From NCBI RefSeq assembly GCF_025642255.1, contig NZ_CP106759.1, forward strand, positions 3,747,501 to 3,811,500: a DNA stretch of 64,000 nucleotides. Direction: 5' to 3'. This DNA comes from Stenotrophomonas maltophilia (GTDB lineage Bacteria; Pseudomonadota; Gammaproteobacteria; Xanthomonadales; Xanthomonadaceae). Numbering within the stretch: position 1 is the stretch's first letter; each line of letters starts with the position of its first letter. The notes beneath the pieces are model-generated. The model did not search any database. It was given only the letters and a program-made list of their open reading frames with translations, and was not told the origin of the DNA. Of the stretch, positions 55,508 to 64,000 are shown in pieces. The position numbers were made by a program, and so were the translations under genes.

Positions 55508-58336
55508 ATGCTCCCCAGCCTGCCTCTGCTGCTGGCCCTGCCGTTCCTGATGGCAGCGGCTGTTGCGGCCTTCCCCCGTAGTTCGCGCTCGACTGCTGCC
55601 TGGCTGGCGGCGCTGGCGCCGTTGGGCGGCCTGGCCATTCTCGGCTGGCTCACCCCGGCGGTGCTCGACGGCCAGATCGTCCGCACCCTGCTGCCCTGGC
55701 TGCCGCAAATCGGCTTGGACTTCCATCTGCGGCTGGACGGCCTGGCCTGGATGTTTGCCGGCCTGGTGCTGGGCATCGGCGCGCTGGTGGTGCTGTACGC
55801 GCGGTACTACCTCAGTGCGCAGGACAACGCCCACCGCTTCTACTGCTACCTGCTGCTGTTCATGGGCGCCATGCTCGGCATGGTGCTGTCGGGCAACCTG
55901 CTGTTGCTGATGATCTTCTGGGAAATGACCAGCATCAGCTCGTTCCTGCTGATCGGCTTCTGGTCGCATCGCCAGGATGCGCGCGAGGGCGCACGCATGG
56001 CGCTGGTGATCACCGGCGGCGGCGGGCTGGCCCTGCTCGGTGGCGTGCTGCTGATCGGGCGCATCGTCGGCAGCTTCGACCTGGATGTGGTGCTGGCGGC
56101 CGGTGAACAGATCCGCGCCAGCGCGCTGTATCCCTATGCCCTGTTCCTGGTGCTGGCCGGCATCTTCACCAAGAGCGCGCAGTTCCCGTTCCATTTCTGG
56201 TTGCCGCATGCGATGGCGGCGCCGACACCGGTCTCGGCCTACCTGCACTCGGCCACCATGGTCAAAGCAGGCGTGTTCCTGCTGGCGCGCCTGCATCCGG
56301 CACTGGCCGGCAGCGACCTGTTCTTCTATACGGTGAGCGGCATCGGCGCGCTCACCCTGCTGATCGGCGCCTGGAACGCGATCTTCCAGCACGACCTGAA
56401 AGGGCTGCTGGCGTATTCGACGATCTCCCACCTGGGCCTGATCACCCTGCTGTTCGGCCTGTCCACGCCGATGGCGGTGGTCGCCGGCGTGTTCCACATC
56501 CTCAACCACGCCACCTTCAAGGCCTCGCTGTTCATGGCCGCCGGCATCATCGACCATGAGACCGGCACCCGCGACATGCGCAAGCTGGGCGGGCTGCGGA
56601 AACTGATGCCCTTCACCAGCGCACTGGCGATCATCGCCTCGCTGGCCATGGCCGGCATTCCGCTGCTCAACGGCTTCCTGTCCAAGGAAATGCTGTTCGC
56701 CGAGGCGATCAGCGCCGGCGGCACCGAGACCATGCGCATGGCGGTGTCGATTGCGGCGTTGCTGGCCGGCGTGTTCGGCGTGGCCTACAGCCTGCGCTTC
56801 GTGCACGACACCTTCTTCGGCCCCGGCCCGCACGGGCTGGACCGCGTTCCCCATGAACCGCCGCGCTGGATGAAGGTACCGGTGGAACTGCTGGTGGTGG
56901 TCTGCGTGGCAGTCGGCATCGCGCCCGCGCTGACGGTGGCGCCGGTCCTGCATGCCGCTGCCGCCTCCATCCTCGGCAGCGCCATGCCCGAGTACAGCCT
57001 GTCGGTATGGCATGGCTTCAACCTGCCGCTGGCGATGAGCGCGATCGGCGTGGTGGGCGGTATCGCCCTGTACTTCGGCCTGCGCAAGCTGATCAACCTG
57101 CATGCCGTGACCAATACCACCACCGGCCGCAACGTGTTCCATGCGCAGCTGGATGCGGTTTCCGCACTGGCCATGCGCCTGACCAACGGCATTGCCAACG
57201 GCAGCCTGCAGCGGATGCTGCTGGGCCTGGTGCTGGTCGCGATCGTGGTGGCCGCCGCGCCGTTCGTGGCGAACCCGGCGTCCCCGAACTGGACCGCGCC
57301 GCAGCCGATTCCACTGCTGGGCTGGGCGTTGTGGCTGGTGATGATGGGCTGCGCGATCGCCACGCTGCGCGTGTACAAGCAGCGCCTGCTGGCGGTGCTG
57401 CTGGTGGGCGGCGTCGGCCTGATGGTGGCGCTGACCTTCGTGTTCCTGTCGGCACCGGATCTGGCACTGACCCAGCTGCTGGTGGAGATGGTGACCCTGG
57501 TCCTGATGCTGCTGGGGATGAACTATCTGCCCGCGCAGTCCGGACCGGAGCGGCCGCGCTGGCGCAAGCGCCGCGACGCGCTGATCGCGGTCATCGCCGG
57601 TTCCGGTCTCGGCGCGCTGGCCTATACCGCGATGACCCTGCCGCCGAACACCATGGCCGGTGAGCTGGTGGCGCGTGCCCTGCCCGAAGCGTATGGCCAG
57701 AACGTGGTCAACGTGATCCTGGTCGACTTCCGCGGCTTTGATACCTTCGGCGAGATCACGGTGTTCGGCATCGCCGCGCTGGTGGTGCACGCGCTGCTGC
57801 GCCGCACGCGGATGGCCCCGGAGCAGATCATGCCCGGGCCGCCGATCAAGCTGCCGGTACCGGCCGACCTGGCGCAGATCATGTTCCCGCTGACGCTGAC
57901 GGTCTCCATCTTCCTGTTCCTGCGCGGTCACAACGCCCCGGGCGGCGGGTTCATCGCCGGCCTGGTACTGGCGGTGCCGCTGCTGATCCAGTACGTGATC
58001 CAGGGTACGGCATCGGTGGAGTCGCGCTTCGGCTTCGACTACATCCGGTGCATCGGCACCGGCCTGCTGATCGCCCTGCTCAGTGGCAGTGCTTCGATGC
58101 TGTTCGGCGTGCCGTTCCTGACCAGCGGGCACCTCGACCTGCACCTGCCGCTGATCGGCGACGTGCCGCTGGCCAGCGCGATCGGCTTCGACATCGGCGT
58201 GTACCTGGTGGTGTTCGGTGGCGCCATGCTGATGCTGTCGATGATGGGCACGGTCAAGCCCTCTCGAACCCGCACCGCCCGCAAGGGCGAGATCGATCTG
58301 CAACGCCGTTCGGCCCGCACCGGGGAGATGCACTGA
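55508..58336 (+). CDS. mrpA: Mrp-type Na+(K+)/H+ antiporter, fused subunits A and B
   Basis: A 942-residue membrane protein with MrpA (related to complex I NuoL) in the first ~750 residues and an MrpB domain at the C-terminus (GHNAPGGGFIAGLVLAVPLLIQYV). MrpA signatures include FWEMTSISSFLLIGFW, the lysine-bearing TKSAQFPFHFWLPHAM and HLHSATMVKAG-like segment. The A-B fusion is typical of group 2 Mrp or Pha antiporters such as rhizobial PhaAB. It heads a six-gene operon (A-B, C, D, E, F, G). The ATG at 55508 has only a weak Shine-Dalgarno. Confidence 0.95.
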   Translation: MLPSLPLLLALPFLMAAAVAAFPRSSRSTAAWLAALAPLGGLAILGWLTPAVLDGQIVRTLLPWLPQIGLDFHLRLDGLAWMFAGLVLGIGALVVLYARYYLSAQDNAHRFYCYLLLFMGAMLGMVLSGNLLLLMIFWEMTSISSFLLIGFWSHRQDAREGARMALVITGGGGLALLGGVLLIGRIVGSFDLDVVLAAGEQIRASALYPYALFLVLAGIFTKSAQFPFHFWLPHAMAAPTPVSAYLHSATMVKAGVFLLARLHPALAGSDLFFYTVSGIGALTLLIGAWNAIFQHDLKGLLAYSTISHLGLITLLFGLSTPMAVVAGVFHILNHATFKASLFMAAGIIDHETGTRDMRKLGGLRKLMPFTSALAIIASLAMAGIPLLNGFLSKEMLFAEAISAGGTETMRMAVSIAALLAGVFGVAYSLRFVHDTFFGPGPHGLDRVPHEPPRWMKVPVELLVVVCVAVGIAPALTVAPVLHAAAASILGSAMPEYSLSVWHGFNLPLAMSAIGVVGGIALYFGLRKLINLHAVTNTTTGRNVFHAQLDAVSALAMRLTNGIANGSLQRMLLGLVLVAIVVAAAPFVANPASPNWTAPQPIPLLGWALWLVMMGCAIATLRVYKQRLLAVLLVGGVGLMVALTFVFLSAPDLALTQLLVEMVTLVLMLLGMNYLPAQSGPERPRWRKRRDALIAVIAGSGLGALAYTAMTLPPNTMAGELVARALPEAYGQNVVNVILVDFRGFDTFGEITVFGIAALVVHALLRRTRMAPEQIMPGPPIKLPVPADLAQIMFPLTLTVSIFLFLRGHNAPGGGFIAGLVLAVPLLIQYVIQGTASVESRFGFDYIRCIGTGLLIALLSGSASMLFGVPFLTSGHLDLHLPLIGDVPLASAIGFDIGVYLVVFGGAMLMLSMMGTVKPSRTRTARKGEIDLQRRSARTGEMH

Positions 58337-58713
58337 TGGAACTGGCCCTGGCCACTGCGATCGGCGTGCTGACCGCCATCGGCGTGTACCTACTGCTGCG
58401 GGCGCGCAGCTTCGACGTGATCCTTGGCATGACCTTCCTGTCCTACGCCACCAACCTGCTGATCTTTGCCGGTGGGCGCCTGGTGCAGGGCAAGGCACCG
58501 GTGCTGCAGGAAGGCGTCGAAAGCCACCTGGGCAACTACACCGACCCGTTGCCACAGGCGCTGGTACTGACGGCCATCGTGATCGCCTTCGCGATGACTG
58601 CAGTGAGCATCGTGCTGGCCATGCGCAGCCGCAGCGACAACCACAGCGACCACGTGGACGCGCACGAGCCCGATGACGATGCGCCGCCGCGCCAGGGCGA
58701 GGACCGCGCATGA
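58336..58713 (+). CDS. mrpC: Mrp antiporter subunit C
   Basis: A 125-residue membrane protein with three helices, homologous to NuoK. Conserved parts are VYLLLRARSFDVILGMTFLS and DPLPQALVLTAIVIAFAMTA, the hallmark of MrpC/NuoK. Its ATG overlaps the mrpA stop (TGATG), and its stop overlaps mrpD (ATGA). The C-terminal His/Asp-rich tail (DNHSDHVDAHEPDDD) is unusual and may bind metal. Confidence 0.94.
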   Translation: MELALATAIGVLTAIGVYLLLRARSFDVILGMTFLSYATNLLIFAGGRLVQGKAPVLQEGVESHLGNYTDPLPQALVLTAIVIAFAMTAVSIVLAMRSRSDNHSDHVDAHEPDDDAPPRQGEDRA

Positions 58714-60245
58714 ACCATCTGGTGATCCTGCCGATCCTGGTTCCCCTGCTCGGCGCCGCACTGTCACTGTTCGTCGAGCATCGCCGCTATGGTCCGAAGG
58801 TACAGCGGACCGTGGCCTGGACGGCACTGGCGGCCCTGGCCGTGGTGGTCGGGCTGCTGTTCGCCGATACGGCAGGCGGTGACATCCGCGTCTACCTGCT
58901 GGGAGACTGGCCCTCGCGCCTGGGCATCGCGCTGGTGGCCGACCGGCTGTCGGCGTGGATGCTGCTGACCACCCTGCTGCTGGCCATCCCCTGCCTGCTG
59001 CATGCCTGCTCGGGCTGGGACCGGCGCGCGCCGCACTTCCATGCGCTGTTCCAGTTCCAGCTGGTCGGCCTCAACGGTGCGTTCCTCACCGGCGACATCT
59101 TCAACCTGTTCGTGTTCTTCGAGGTGATGCTGATCGCTTCCTACGGCCTGCTGCTGAGCGGCGGCCGTGGCCTGCGCATGCGCATCGGCCTGCACTACGT
59201 GGTGTTCAATGTCACCGCATCGACGCTGTTCCTGATCGCACTCGGCCTGCTGTACGCCTCGCTCGGCTCGTTGAACATGGCGGAGCTGTCGCAGCGCATC
59301 GCCGAGGTTCCGCCGGCACAGCTGACCCTGGTGAAGGCCACGATGGGCCTGCTGCTGCTGGTGTTCTGCGCCAAGGCCGCCCTGATGCCGCTGTACCTTT
59401 GGCTGCCCGAATCGTACGCGCGCGCACCTGCTGCGGTCGCTGCGCTGTTTGCGATCATGACCAAGGTCGGCCTGTACGCCGTGCTGCGCGTGCAGATGCT
59501 GTGGTTCGGCGAGGACGCCGGCGCGATGGCCGGATACGGACGCGACTGGCTGCTGTGGGCCGGCGTGGCCACGCTGGTACTGGGCGGCCTGGGCGCGTTG
59601 GCCGCCGCGCGCCTGCGCGTGCTGATCTCCTACCTGGTGATCGTCTCGGCCGCGACCCTGTTCATTGCCTTCGCGGTGGGCACGCCGAAGGTGCTCTCCG
59701 CCGGTCTGTACTATCTGCCACACAGCAGTTTCGTCGCTGCCGCGCTGTTCCTGGTGGCCGACCTGATCCGGCGCCGACGCGGCGGTGCCAGCGACCGCAA
59801 GGAAGTGATCGCACCGATGCCGGGCAAGGAAACGCCGGCGGTACTGTTCCTGATCGGCGCCGTGTCGGTCGCCGGACTTCCGCCGCTGTCGGGCTTCCTG
59901 GCCAAGGCCGCCCTGCTGGCCGGGATGCCGGCGCAGTACACCGGCGCGGTATGGACGGCCGTGCTGGTCAGCAGCCTGCTGGTCATCATGGGCCTGACCC
60001 GAGGGGGCATCCGCCTGTTCTGGCGCGTGCCGCTGCCCGAGCCGGACGCGCCGCCGCCCCGCAAGGCCAAGCTGCGCAGGGTCGAGCTGTTCGCTGCCTG
60101 CATCCTGCTGGCCTACGGCATCGGCATGACCCTGGCCGCCGCCCCGCTGATGCGCCATACCGACGCCACCGCCGCCCAGCTGCTGCAGCCGGGCGAGTAC
60201 GTGCAGCAGTTGCGCGCGACCACACCGGAGATCCGCCAGCCATGA
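58710..60245 (+). CDS. mrpD: Mrp antiporter subunit D
   Basis: A 511-residue membrane protein related to NuoM/N. Signatures include TGDIFNLFVFFEVMLIASYG, the lysine-bearing VFCAKAALMPLYLWLPESYARAP and PPLSGFLAKAALL. Together with MrpA it forms the proton/cation-translocating antiporter-like core. It overlaps mrpC (ATGA) and mrpE (ATGA). Confidence 0.95.
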   Translation: MNHLVILPILVPLLGAALSLFVEHRRYGPKVQRTVAWTALAALAVVVGLLFADTAGGDIRVYLLGDWPSRLGIALVADRLSAWMLLTTLLLAIPCLLHACSGWDRRAPHFHALFQFQLVGLNGAFLTGDIFNLFVFFEVMLIASYGLLLSGGRGLRMRIGLHYVVFNVTASTLFLIALGLLYASLGSLNMAELSQRIAEVPPAQLTLVKATMGLLLLVFCAKAALMPLYLWLPESYARAPAAVAALFAIMTKVGLYAVLRVQMLWFGEDAGAMAGYGRDWLLWAGVATLVLGGLGALAAARLRVLISYLVIVSAATLFIAFAVGTPKVLSAGLYYLPHSSFVAAALFLVADLIRRRRGGASDRKEVIAPMPGKETPAVLFLIGAVSVAGLPPLSGFLAKAALLAGMPAQYTGAVWTAVLVSSLLVIMGLTRGGIRLFWRVPLPEPDAPPPRKAKLRRVELFAACILLAYGIGMTLAAAPLMRHTDATAAQLLQPGEYVQQLRATTPEIRQP

Positions 60246-60748
60246 CCGCGCAACGTTCCCTGTTCCGCCGCCTGGTACCGTCGCCCGCACTGAGCATGAT
60301 GGTGGTGGCGTTCTGGCTGCTGATGTCCGACAGCTTCAACCTTGGCCAGATCCTGCTGGGCCTTGTGCTGGGCGTGGTCGTGCCGCTGTTCGCCGCGCGC
60401 CTGGACCGCGAGTTCGCCCGCATCGGCACGTTGCGCCCGGTACCGAAGCTGCTGTGCGTCACCCTGTGGGACATCCTGATGTCCAACATCCGGGTGGCCC
60501 TGCAGGTGCTCGGCCCGGAGAAGAACATCCATCCGGGCTTCATCTGGCTGCCGCTGGACATCGCCAACATCCACGGCATCGCCGCGCTGACCAGCATGAT
60601 CACCCTGACCCCGGGTACGGTGTCGGCGGCACTCAGCGACGACCGCAGGTTCCTGCTGGTGCACGTGCTGCACCTGGAGGATCCACAGGCGCTGATCGAC
60701 ACGATCAAGCAACGATACGAAGCCCCGTTGATGGAGATCTTCCCATGA
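60242..60748 (+). CDS. mrpE: Mrp antiporter subunit E
   Basis: A 168-residue protein with two N-terminal helices and a cytoplasmic C-terminus. Conserved parts are FWLLMSDSFNLGQILLGLVL and TLTPGTVSAALSDDRRFLLVHV, typical of MrpE. It overlaps mrpD and mrpF by ATGA. MrpE is needed for complex assembly in other bacteria. Confidence 0.94.
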   Translation: MTAQRSLFRRLVPSPALSMMVVAFWLLMSDSFNLGQILLGLVLGVVVPLFAARLDREFARIGTLRPVPKLLCVTLWDILMSNIRVALQVLGPEKNIHPGFIWLPLDIANIHGIAALTSMITLTPGTVSAALSDDRRFLLVHVLHLEDPQALIDTIKQRYEAPLMEIFP

Positions 60749-61029
60749 CCGGTTTTGAAGTCATCCAGACCACCCTGGTGGTATGCATGCACGTGGTCGG
60801 ACTGGCCATGCTGCTGGCGACCTGGCGCCTGCTGCGCGGCCCGAGCGTGCCTGACCGCATCCTCGCCCTCGACACACTTTCAGTGACTGCCATCGCCGAA
60901 CTGATGCTGTTCGGCATGTACCTCAACTCGCCGATCTACTTCGAGGCCGCACTGGTGATCGCCATGCTCGGCTTCGGCAGCACCGTGGTGCTGAGCAAGT
61001 TCGTGCTGCGCCGGGACATCGTCGAATGA
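60745..61029 (+). CDS. mrpF: Mrp antiporter subunit F
   Basis: A 94-residue protein with three helices. The RLLRGPSVPDRILALDTLS segment is the MrpF signature. It overlaps both neighbours by ATGA. In group 2 Mrp systems MrpF packs against the E and G subunits in the membrane arm. Confidence 0.93.
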   Translation: MTGFEVIQTTLVVCMHVVGLAMLLATWRLLRGPSVPDRILALDTLSVTAIAELMLFGMYLNSPIYFEAALVIAMLGFGSTVVLSKFVLRRDIVE

Positions 61030-61415
61030 TCACCGCGATCCAGATCGGCCTGTCGGTCCTGCTGCTGTTCGGCTGCTTCTTCATCCTGGTCGGTGCGCTG
61101 GGCCTGGTGAAGCTGTCGACCTTCTTCAAGCGGCTGCATGCGCCGACCAAGGCCAGCACGCTGGGCGTGGGCTGCGTGCTGGTGTGTTCGGTCTGCTACC
61201 ACATCTTCCTCGGCCAGGATCCGCAGCCGCGCGAGCTGCTGATCACCGTCTTCCTGTTCATCACCGCGCCGATCAGCGCGCACATGATGGCCAAGGCCGC
61301 GTTGTCGCTGCTGATGGAAACCCGTCCTACCCTGCCCGGCAACGAACGGGCTGCCGAAGAGCAGCTGCCGCCGCCGGAGCCGGCGCGGAAAGAAGAGCAG
61401 AGCCCGACACGCTGA
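61026..61415 (+). CDS. mrpG: Mrp antiporter subunit G
   Basis: A 129-residue protein with three helices in the first ~95 residues. LFGCFFILVGALGLVKLSTFFKR and MHAPTKASTLGVG are typical of MrpG, and TAPISAHMMAKAA ends the membrane part. A charged tail (PEPARKEEQSPTR) follows. It is the last gene of the Mrp operon and converges on the CaCA gene. Confidence 0.93.
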   Translation: MITAIQIGLSVLLLFGCFFILVGALGLVKLSTFFKRLHAPTKASTLGVGCVLVCSVCYHIFLGQDPQPRELLITVFLFITAPISAHMMAKAALSLLMETRPTLPGNERAAEEQLPPPEPARKEEQSPTR

Positions 61416-61455
61416 TCACACGACTCCCCGCATCCACTCAGGGCGGGGATCTGCT

Positions 61456-61483
61456 GCCGAGCCGTGCATGGGCTCGGCGCTAC
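61456..61483 (-). repeat. SMAG variant overlapping the end of the CaCA gene
   Basis: gccgagccgtgcatgggctcggc (61456-61478) is a GC-rich hairpin, followed by gctac (GTAG on the minus strand). The stop codon of the exchanger gene (61480-61482, TAG) is part of the GTAG tag. It sits in the 64-nt convergent gap after mrpG. Confidence 0.65.
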
Positions 61484-62445
61484 AGTGCCGGTGCACCCAC
61501 CAGCAGCAGTTCCAATACGAACCAGCCGACGAACGCCACCAGCAGGATCACGCCTTCGCCACGGCTGATCTTCAGGTCGCCACGCAGCATCGGATACAGC
61601 ACCAGGGCAAAGGCCAGCAGCGCGGGCAGTTCCAGGCGCACGAACGATGCCGGCAGGGCCAGCGGCTGCAGCGCCGCCATCGCGCCGATCACCAGCAGCA
61701 GATTGACCGCGCTGGAGCCGAGCACGTGGCCCAGCACCATGTCGCCATGGCCACGCCGCGCGGCGGCGATGGCGGTGGCCACCTCCGGCAAGGCCGTGCC
61801 GATCGCAAGCGGCAGCAGGCCGACCAGCAGCGGCGTCCATCCAAGTGCGACGCCGAAGTCGGCCGCCGCGCCAACGACCAGCCGCGCCCCCCAGTAGAGG
61901 GCCACCACGGCCACCAGCACACGCAGCATATTCAACGGCAGGCTGGTGCGGCTCAGCGCCGATCGTGCGATGGCCGCCTGCACATCGGCGGTCTCACTGC
62001 GGCCACGGCGTATCAGCACGGCCTGCATGACGACGAAGCCGGCCAGCAGCACGACACCTTCCCAGCGCGCGAGGCGGCCATCCAGCCCGAACAGGATCAA
62101 CAGAACGCCGGCCCCCAGCAGCGACCACCAGAGCACGGCCTGCAGGCGCGCGCGCAGCAGCAACGGGGCCGCGATCGCCGCGATCGCCAGCGTCAGGCCC
62201 AGGTTGGCGATGCTGCTGCCCACCGCGTTGCCCAGCGCCAGTTCCGGCTGGCCCACGGCCAGCGCGCGGGCGTTGACCACCAGCTCCGGCATCGACGTCG
62301 CCACGCCGAGCAGCAGCAGACCCGCCGTGAACGGGCGGGCACCGAAGCGCTGGGCCAGGCCGGAAACGGCCTTGACGATGGAGTCTCCGCCGAGCCCCAG
62401 CAGCAGCAGGCCAAGCAGAAACCAGGCGATGGCAATGGCGATCAT
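61480..62445 (-). CDS. CaCA family calcium/sodium-type cation exchanger (YrbG-like)
   Basis: A 321-residue inner-membrane exchanger with about ten helices. The two inverted alpha repeats carry the ion-binding motifs: GVATSMPELVVN and AVGSSIANLGLTL in the first, LAIGTALPEVATA and LGSSAVNLLLV in the second. It resembles E. coli YrbG (CaCA, K+-independent Na+/Ca2+ type). It converges on the Mrp operon, so the neighbouring genes handle cation homeostasis, although not in one operon. Confidence 0.9.
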   Translation of the reverse strand: MIAIAIAWFLLGLLLLGLGGDSIVKAVSGLAQRFGARPFTAGLLLLGVATSMPELVVNARALAVGQPELALGNAVGSSIANLGLTLAIAAIAAPLLLRARLQAVLWWSLLGAGVLLILFGLDGRLARWEGVVLLAGFVVMQAVLIRRGRSETADVQAAIARSALSRTSLPLNMLRVLVAVVALYWGARLVVGAAADFGVALGWTPLLVGLLPLAIGTALPEVATAIAAARRGHGDMVLGHVLGSSAVNLLLVIGAMAALQPLALPASFVRLELPALLAFALVLYPMLRGDLKISRGEGVILLVAFVGWFVLELLLVGAPAL

Positions 62446-62518
62446 CGAGCACTCCCCCAGCGGTCGTCGCGCGATTCTACGCTTGGCCCGGCCGCGAGGC
62501 TGGGCGCTGCATCAAGGA

Positions 62519-63175
62519 TCAGCCACAACCTTCGGTGTAATCGACCTGCGGGGTCTGGCCGACCCGCCACGCGCTGACCCGGCCGTCGGGCCCCAGGGCG
62601 AAATCGATCACCGCCGCACCTTCCTGCGCCGGACGCACGCGCAGGTGCTGGGCCTTGTCGTCGTACTTGTCGGGACCGACATCGGCACGCTCCGGATACA
62701 GCACCTGCAACTCGCCCAGGGTCATGCCGACCCTGCCGCCGCCTGGCGCGGTGATGGCGGCGCTGCGCACGTCATAGCGGACCAGCTTGCGGCCTTCGAT
62801 CATCAGGCGTGGGTCATCAGCCTGCTGCGGACGCAGGAAATAGCAGTCCTCGTTGCCGTCGTCGGCCGGCAATGGCCTGCCTGCCGCATCGCTGCCCAGC
62901 CCCTGCAGCGGCGCGCCGAAGCCGCTGCGCACCTCGGCGATGCCCGCACCCAGCGCCACCCCGCCGAAACCGTTCAAGCGCGCGGGGCTGTCGGCGCGGG
63001 CATCGTTGGCCGGCCGTGACGCCAGGTCCGGATCGGCCGATTGCGCCGGGCCGGTGGCACTGGCGGTCTCGGCCGGCGAGTCGCTGCCGCTGCCGGCCGC
63101 TCCCTGTTTGTCCGAACCACCGCCACAGGCGGTCAGGGACAGCAGCATCAGGCCAGCCAATGGCAGCAGTTTCAT
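62519..63175 (-). CDS. Putative lipoprotein, function unknown
   Basis: A 218-residue predicted lipoprotein. The signal peptide ends with lipobox LTAC (Cys at residue 17, MKLLPLAGLMLLSLTACGGG). A Ser/Ala/Asp-rich linker (about 20-65) is followed by a soluble domain. It contains GFGGVALGAGIAEVRSGFG, ENDEDCYF-like and DDPRLMIEGRKLVRYDV, and ends VDYTEGCG. Two Cys residues in that domain could form a disulfide. I do not recognise the family. It lies upstream of, and on the same strand as, the CaCA gene. Confidence 0.72.
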   Translation of the reverse strand: MKLLPLAGLMLLSLTACGGGSDKQGAAGSGSDSPAETASATGPAQSADPDLASRPANDARADSPARLNGFGGVALGAGIAEVRSGFGAPLQGLGSDAAGRPLPADDGNEDCYFLRPQQADDPRLMIEGRKLVRYDVRSAAITAPGGGRVGMTLGELQVLYPERADVGPDKYDDKAQHLRVRPAQEGAAVIDFALGPDGRVSAWRVGQTPQVDYTEGCG

Positions 63176-63296
63176 CGGTGTCGCTCCAGGAGGGATGGGC
63201 GGACGCTACCGCAGGCCGCGTGCAGGCGCTGCATTGTCATCGCTGTTTCATCGCCTTCGTTCAGGCTCGGCGTGCACCGTCCTGGCTGTCCCATCC

Positions 63297-63821
63297 ATGC
63301 AACCGCGCAAGACCGATCTCGCCCGAACCGCGCTGCAGGCGCACCGCGCGCCGCTGGACATGCGCCAGCGCCGGTTGCTGATCCTGTGCGATGGCCAGCG
63401 CAGCGTCACCGAGCTGAGCGGGCTGATGGGCCAGGAGACGCCGGCCATGCTGATCCAGCTGATCCATGCCGGCTATCTGGAAGCCGACGCCCCTCCTCCC
63501 GCAGTGACGGCATCCGGGCCCACCCCTGCACGGCCGCAGACACCCGCGACCGCGGCCACGCCGATCGAACGGCGTCGCTCGCTGGTCGCCTCACGGATCT
63601 ATGTGCTGGGTATCCTGGAGCTGCAGCGGCATCCACAGGCAGCGGCGCTGTTCCGCGACCTGCAGCAGGCACGTGCGCAGACCGATGTGCTGCAGGTGCT
63701 GCACTCGGCGTTGCAGGTACTGCCCACGCTGACCTCCGAAGGCTACTGCGAACGCGTACGGCAGCGGCTGCTGGAAGTCCTGCCGCTGGAGCACTGCGAC
63801 GCCTTCACCGATGCCGCATGA
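63297..63821 (+). CDS. Uncharacterised 174-residue protein
   Basis: A 174-residue soluble protein of unknown function. The N-terminal ~65 residues (RAPLDMRQRRLLILCDGQRS then VTELSGLMGQETPAMLIQLI) look like a helix-turn-helix-type fold. A Pro/Ala/Thr linker (about 70-95) joins a helical C-terminal domain. No signal peptide or membrane segment is visible. The ATG at 63297 follows the gap after the divergent lipoprotein gene. It converges on hmgA with a 3-nt gap. Confidence 0.65.
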   Translation: MQPRKTDLARTALQAHRAPLDMRQRRLLILCDGQRSVTELSGLMGQETPAMLIQLIHAGYLEADAPPPAVTASGPTPARPQTPATAATPIERRRSLVASRIYVLGILELQRHPQAAALFRDLQQARAQTDVLQVLHSALQVLPTLTSEGYCERVRQRLLEVLPLEHCDAFTDAA

Positions 63822-63824
63822 GGC

Positions 63825-64000
63825 TCATCGGAAGTTGTTGCGCAACCCTGCCCAGCACTGCTGGTAATCGGCCTGCCGGTGCCCGGCATCAAGCGCCTGG
63901 GCGGTCGGGCGGATCACCGCGCGGGTCTCGAACATGAAGGCCATGGTGTCCTTGACCACGTCAGGCTTGGACAGATCGGCACTGGAGGCCCTGTCGAAGG
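63825..64000 (-). CDS. hmgA: Homogentisate 1,2-dioxygenase, C-terminal fragment (continues beyond window)
   Basis: The last ~58 residues of a protein whose 5' part lies beyond the window. The reading SSADLSKPDVVKDTMAFMFE, then a TRAVIRPTAQAL segment and DYQQCWAGLRNNF to the stop, closely resemble the C-terminus of homogentisate 1,2-dioxygenase. That Fe(II) enzyme opens the ring of homogentisate in tyrosine and phenylalanine catabolism. The rest of the gene, with its metal ligands, is not visible. Confidence 0.78.
   Translation of the reverse strand, partial: FDRASSADLSKPDVVKDTMAFMFETRAVIRPTAQALDAGHRQADYQQCWAGLRNNFR

Noticed and set aside
55493-58711. A minus-strand open frame of about 1070 codons opposite the Mrp operon
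   Set aside because: The plus strand has the clear Mrp operon with ATGA overlaps. The opposite reading is low-complexity shadow.

Overview
The window is high-GC gammaproteobacterial chromosome and most likely comes from Stenotrophomonas (Xanthomonadaceae). Four things point there: many GTAG-ended palindromic repeats of the SMAG type in the gaps, a Clp-type CRP regulator, a monomeric isocitrate dehydrogenase close to aceK, and an efflux operon with the smeIJK layout (one adaptor gene, two RND pump genes, no outer-membrane gene). Almost everything is ordinary core chromosome. I see no prophage, insertion sequence, integrase or CRISPR array.

Layout. 0-8 kb: 3' end of a TonB-dependent receptor with a JmjC/cupin-8 protein, a membrane diguanylate cyclase, aceK, and a four-gene operon (two Roadblock/LC7 proteins, a small GTPase, a two-domain protein) resembling actinobacterial conservons or MglA/MglB. 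8-15 kb: monomeric icd, a lipoprotein, a LysM protein, queF, a repeat-rich gap, and an exported M20 peptidase. 15-25 kb: smeIJK-like pump and a siderophore-type TonB receptor. 25-34 kb: FUSC membrane protein, an LplT-PlsC fusion, two CD225 proteins with a DUF2752 protein, ampE-like, nudC, erpA, bactofilin and a DUF6776 protein. 34-39 kb: DUF4126 protein, then a REC-GGDEF-EAL protein with degenerate catalytic motifs beside a hybrid histidine kinase.

39-46 kb: bfr, bfd, rppH, tRNA-Met, tRNA-Gln, rpsI, rplM, coq7, sugE, speD, clp and a TauE/SafE exporter. 46-55 kb: PgpC-like HAD gene, the trpEGDC set, yegS, a GNAT gene, rpe, a DnaJ-domain protein, purC and an Mpo1-like protein. 55-64 kb: a six-gene Mrp antiporter operon with fused A-B subunit, a CaCA exchanger, a lipoprotein, an unknown 174-residue protein, and the 3' end of hmgA.

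The points most worth a second look are: the leader between speD and sugE, which has three hairpins and a strong intrinsic terminator about 25 nt before the sugE start codon; the conservon-like operon; an orphan intrinsic terminator at 51.9 kb that suggests an unannotated small RNA; two related palindromic elements in opposite orientation at 12.9-13.2 kb; and the pairing of AceK with a monomeric isocitrate dehydrogenase.
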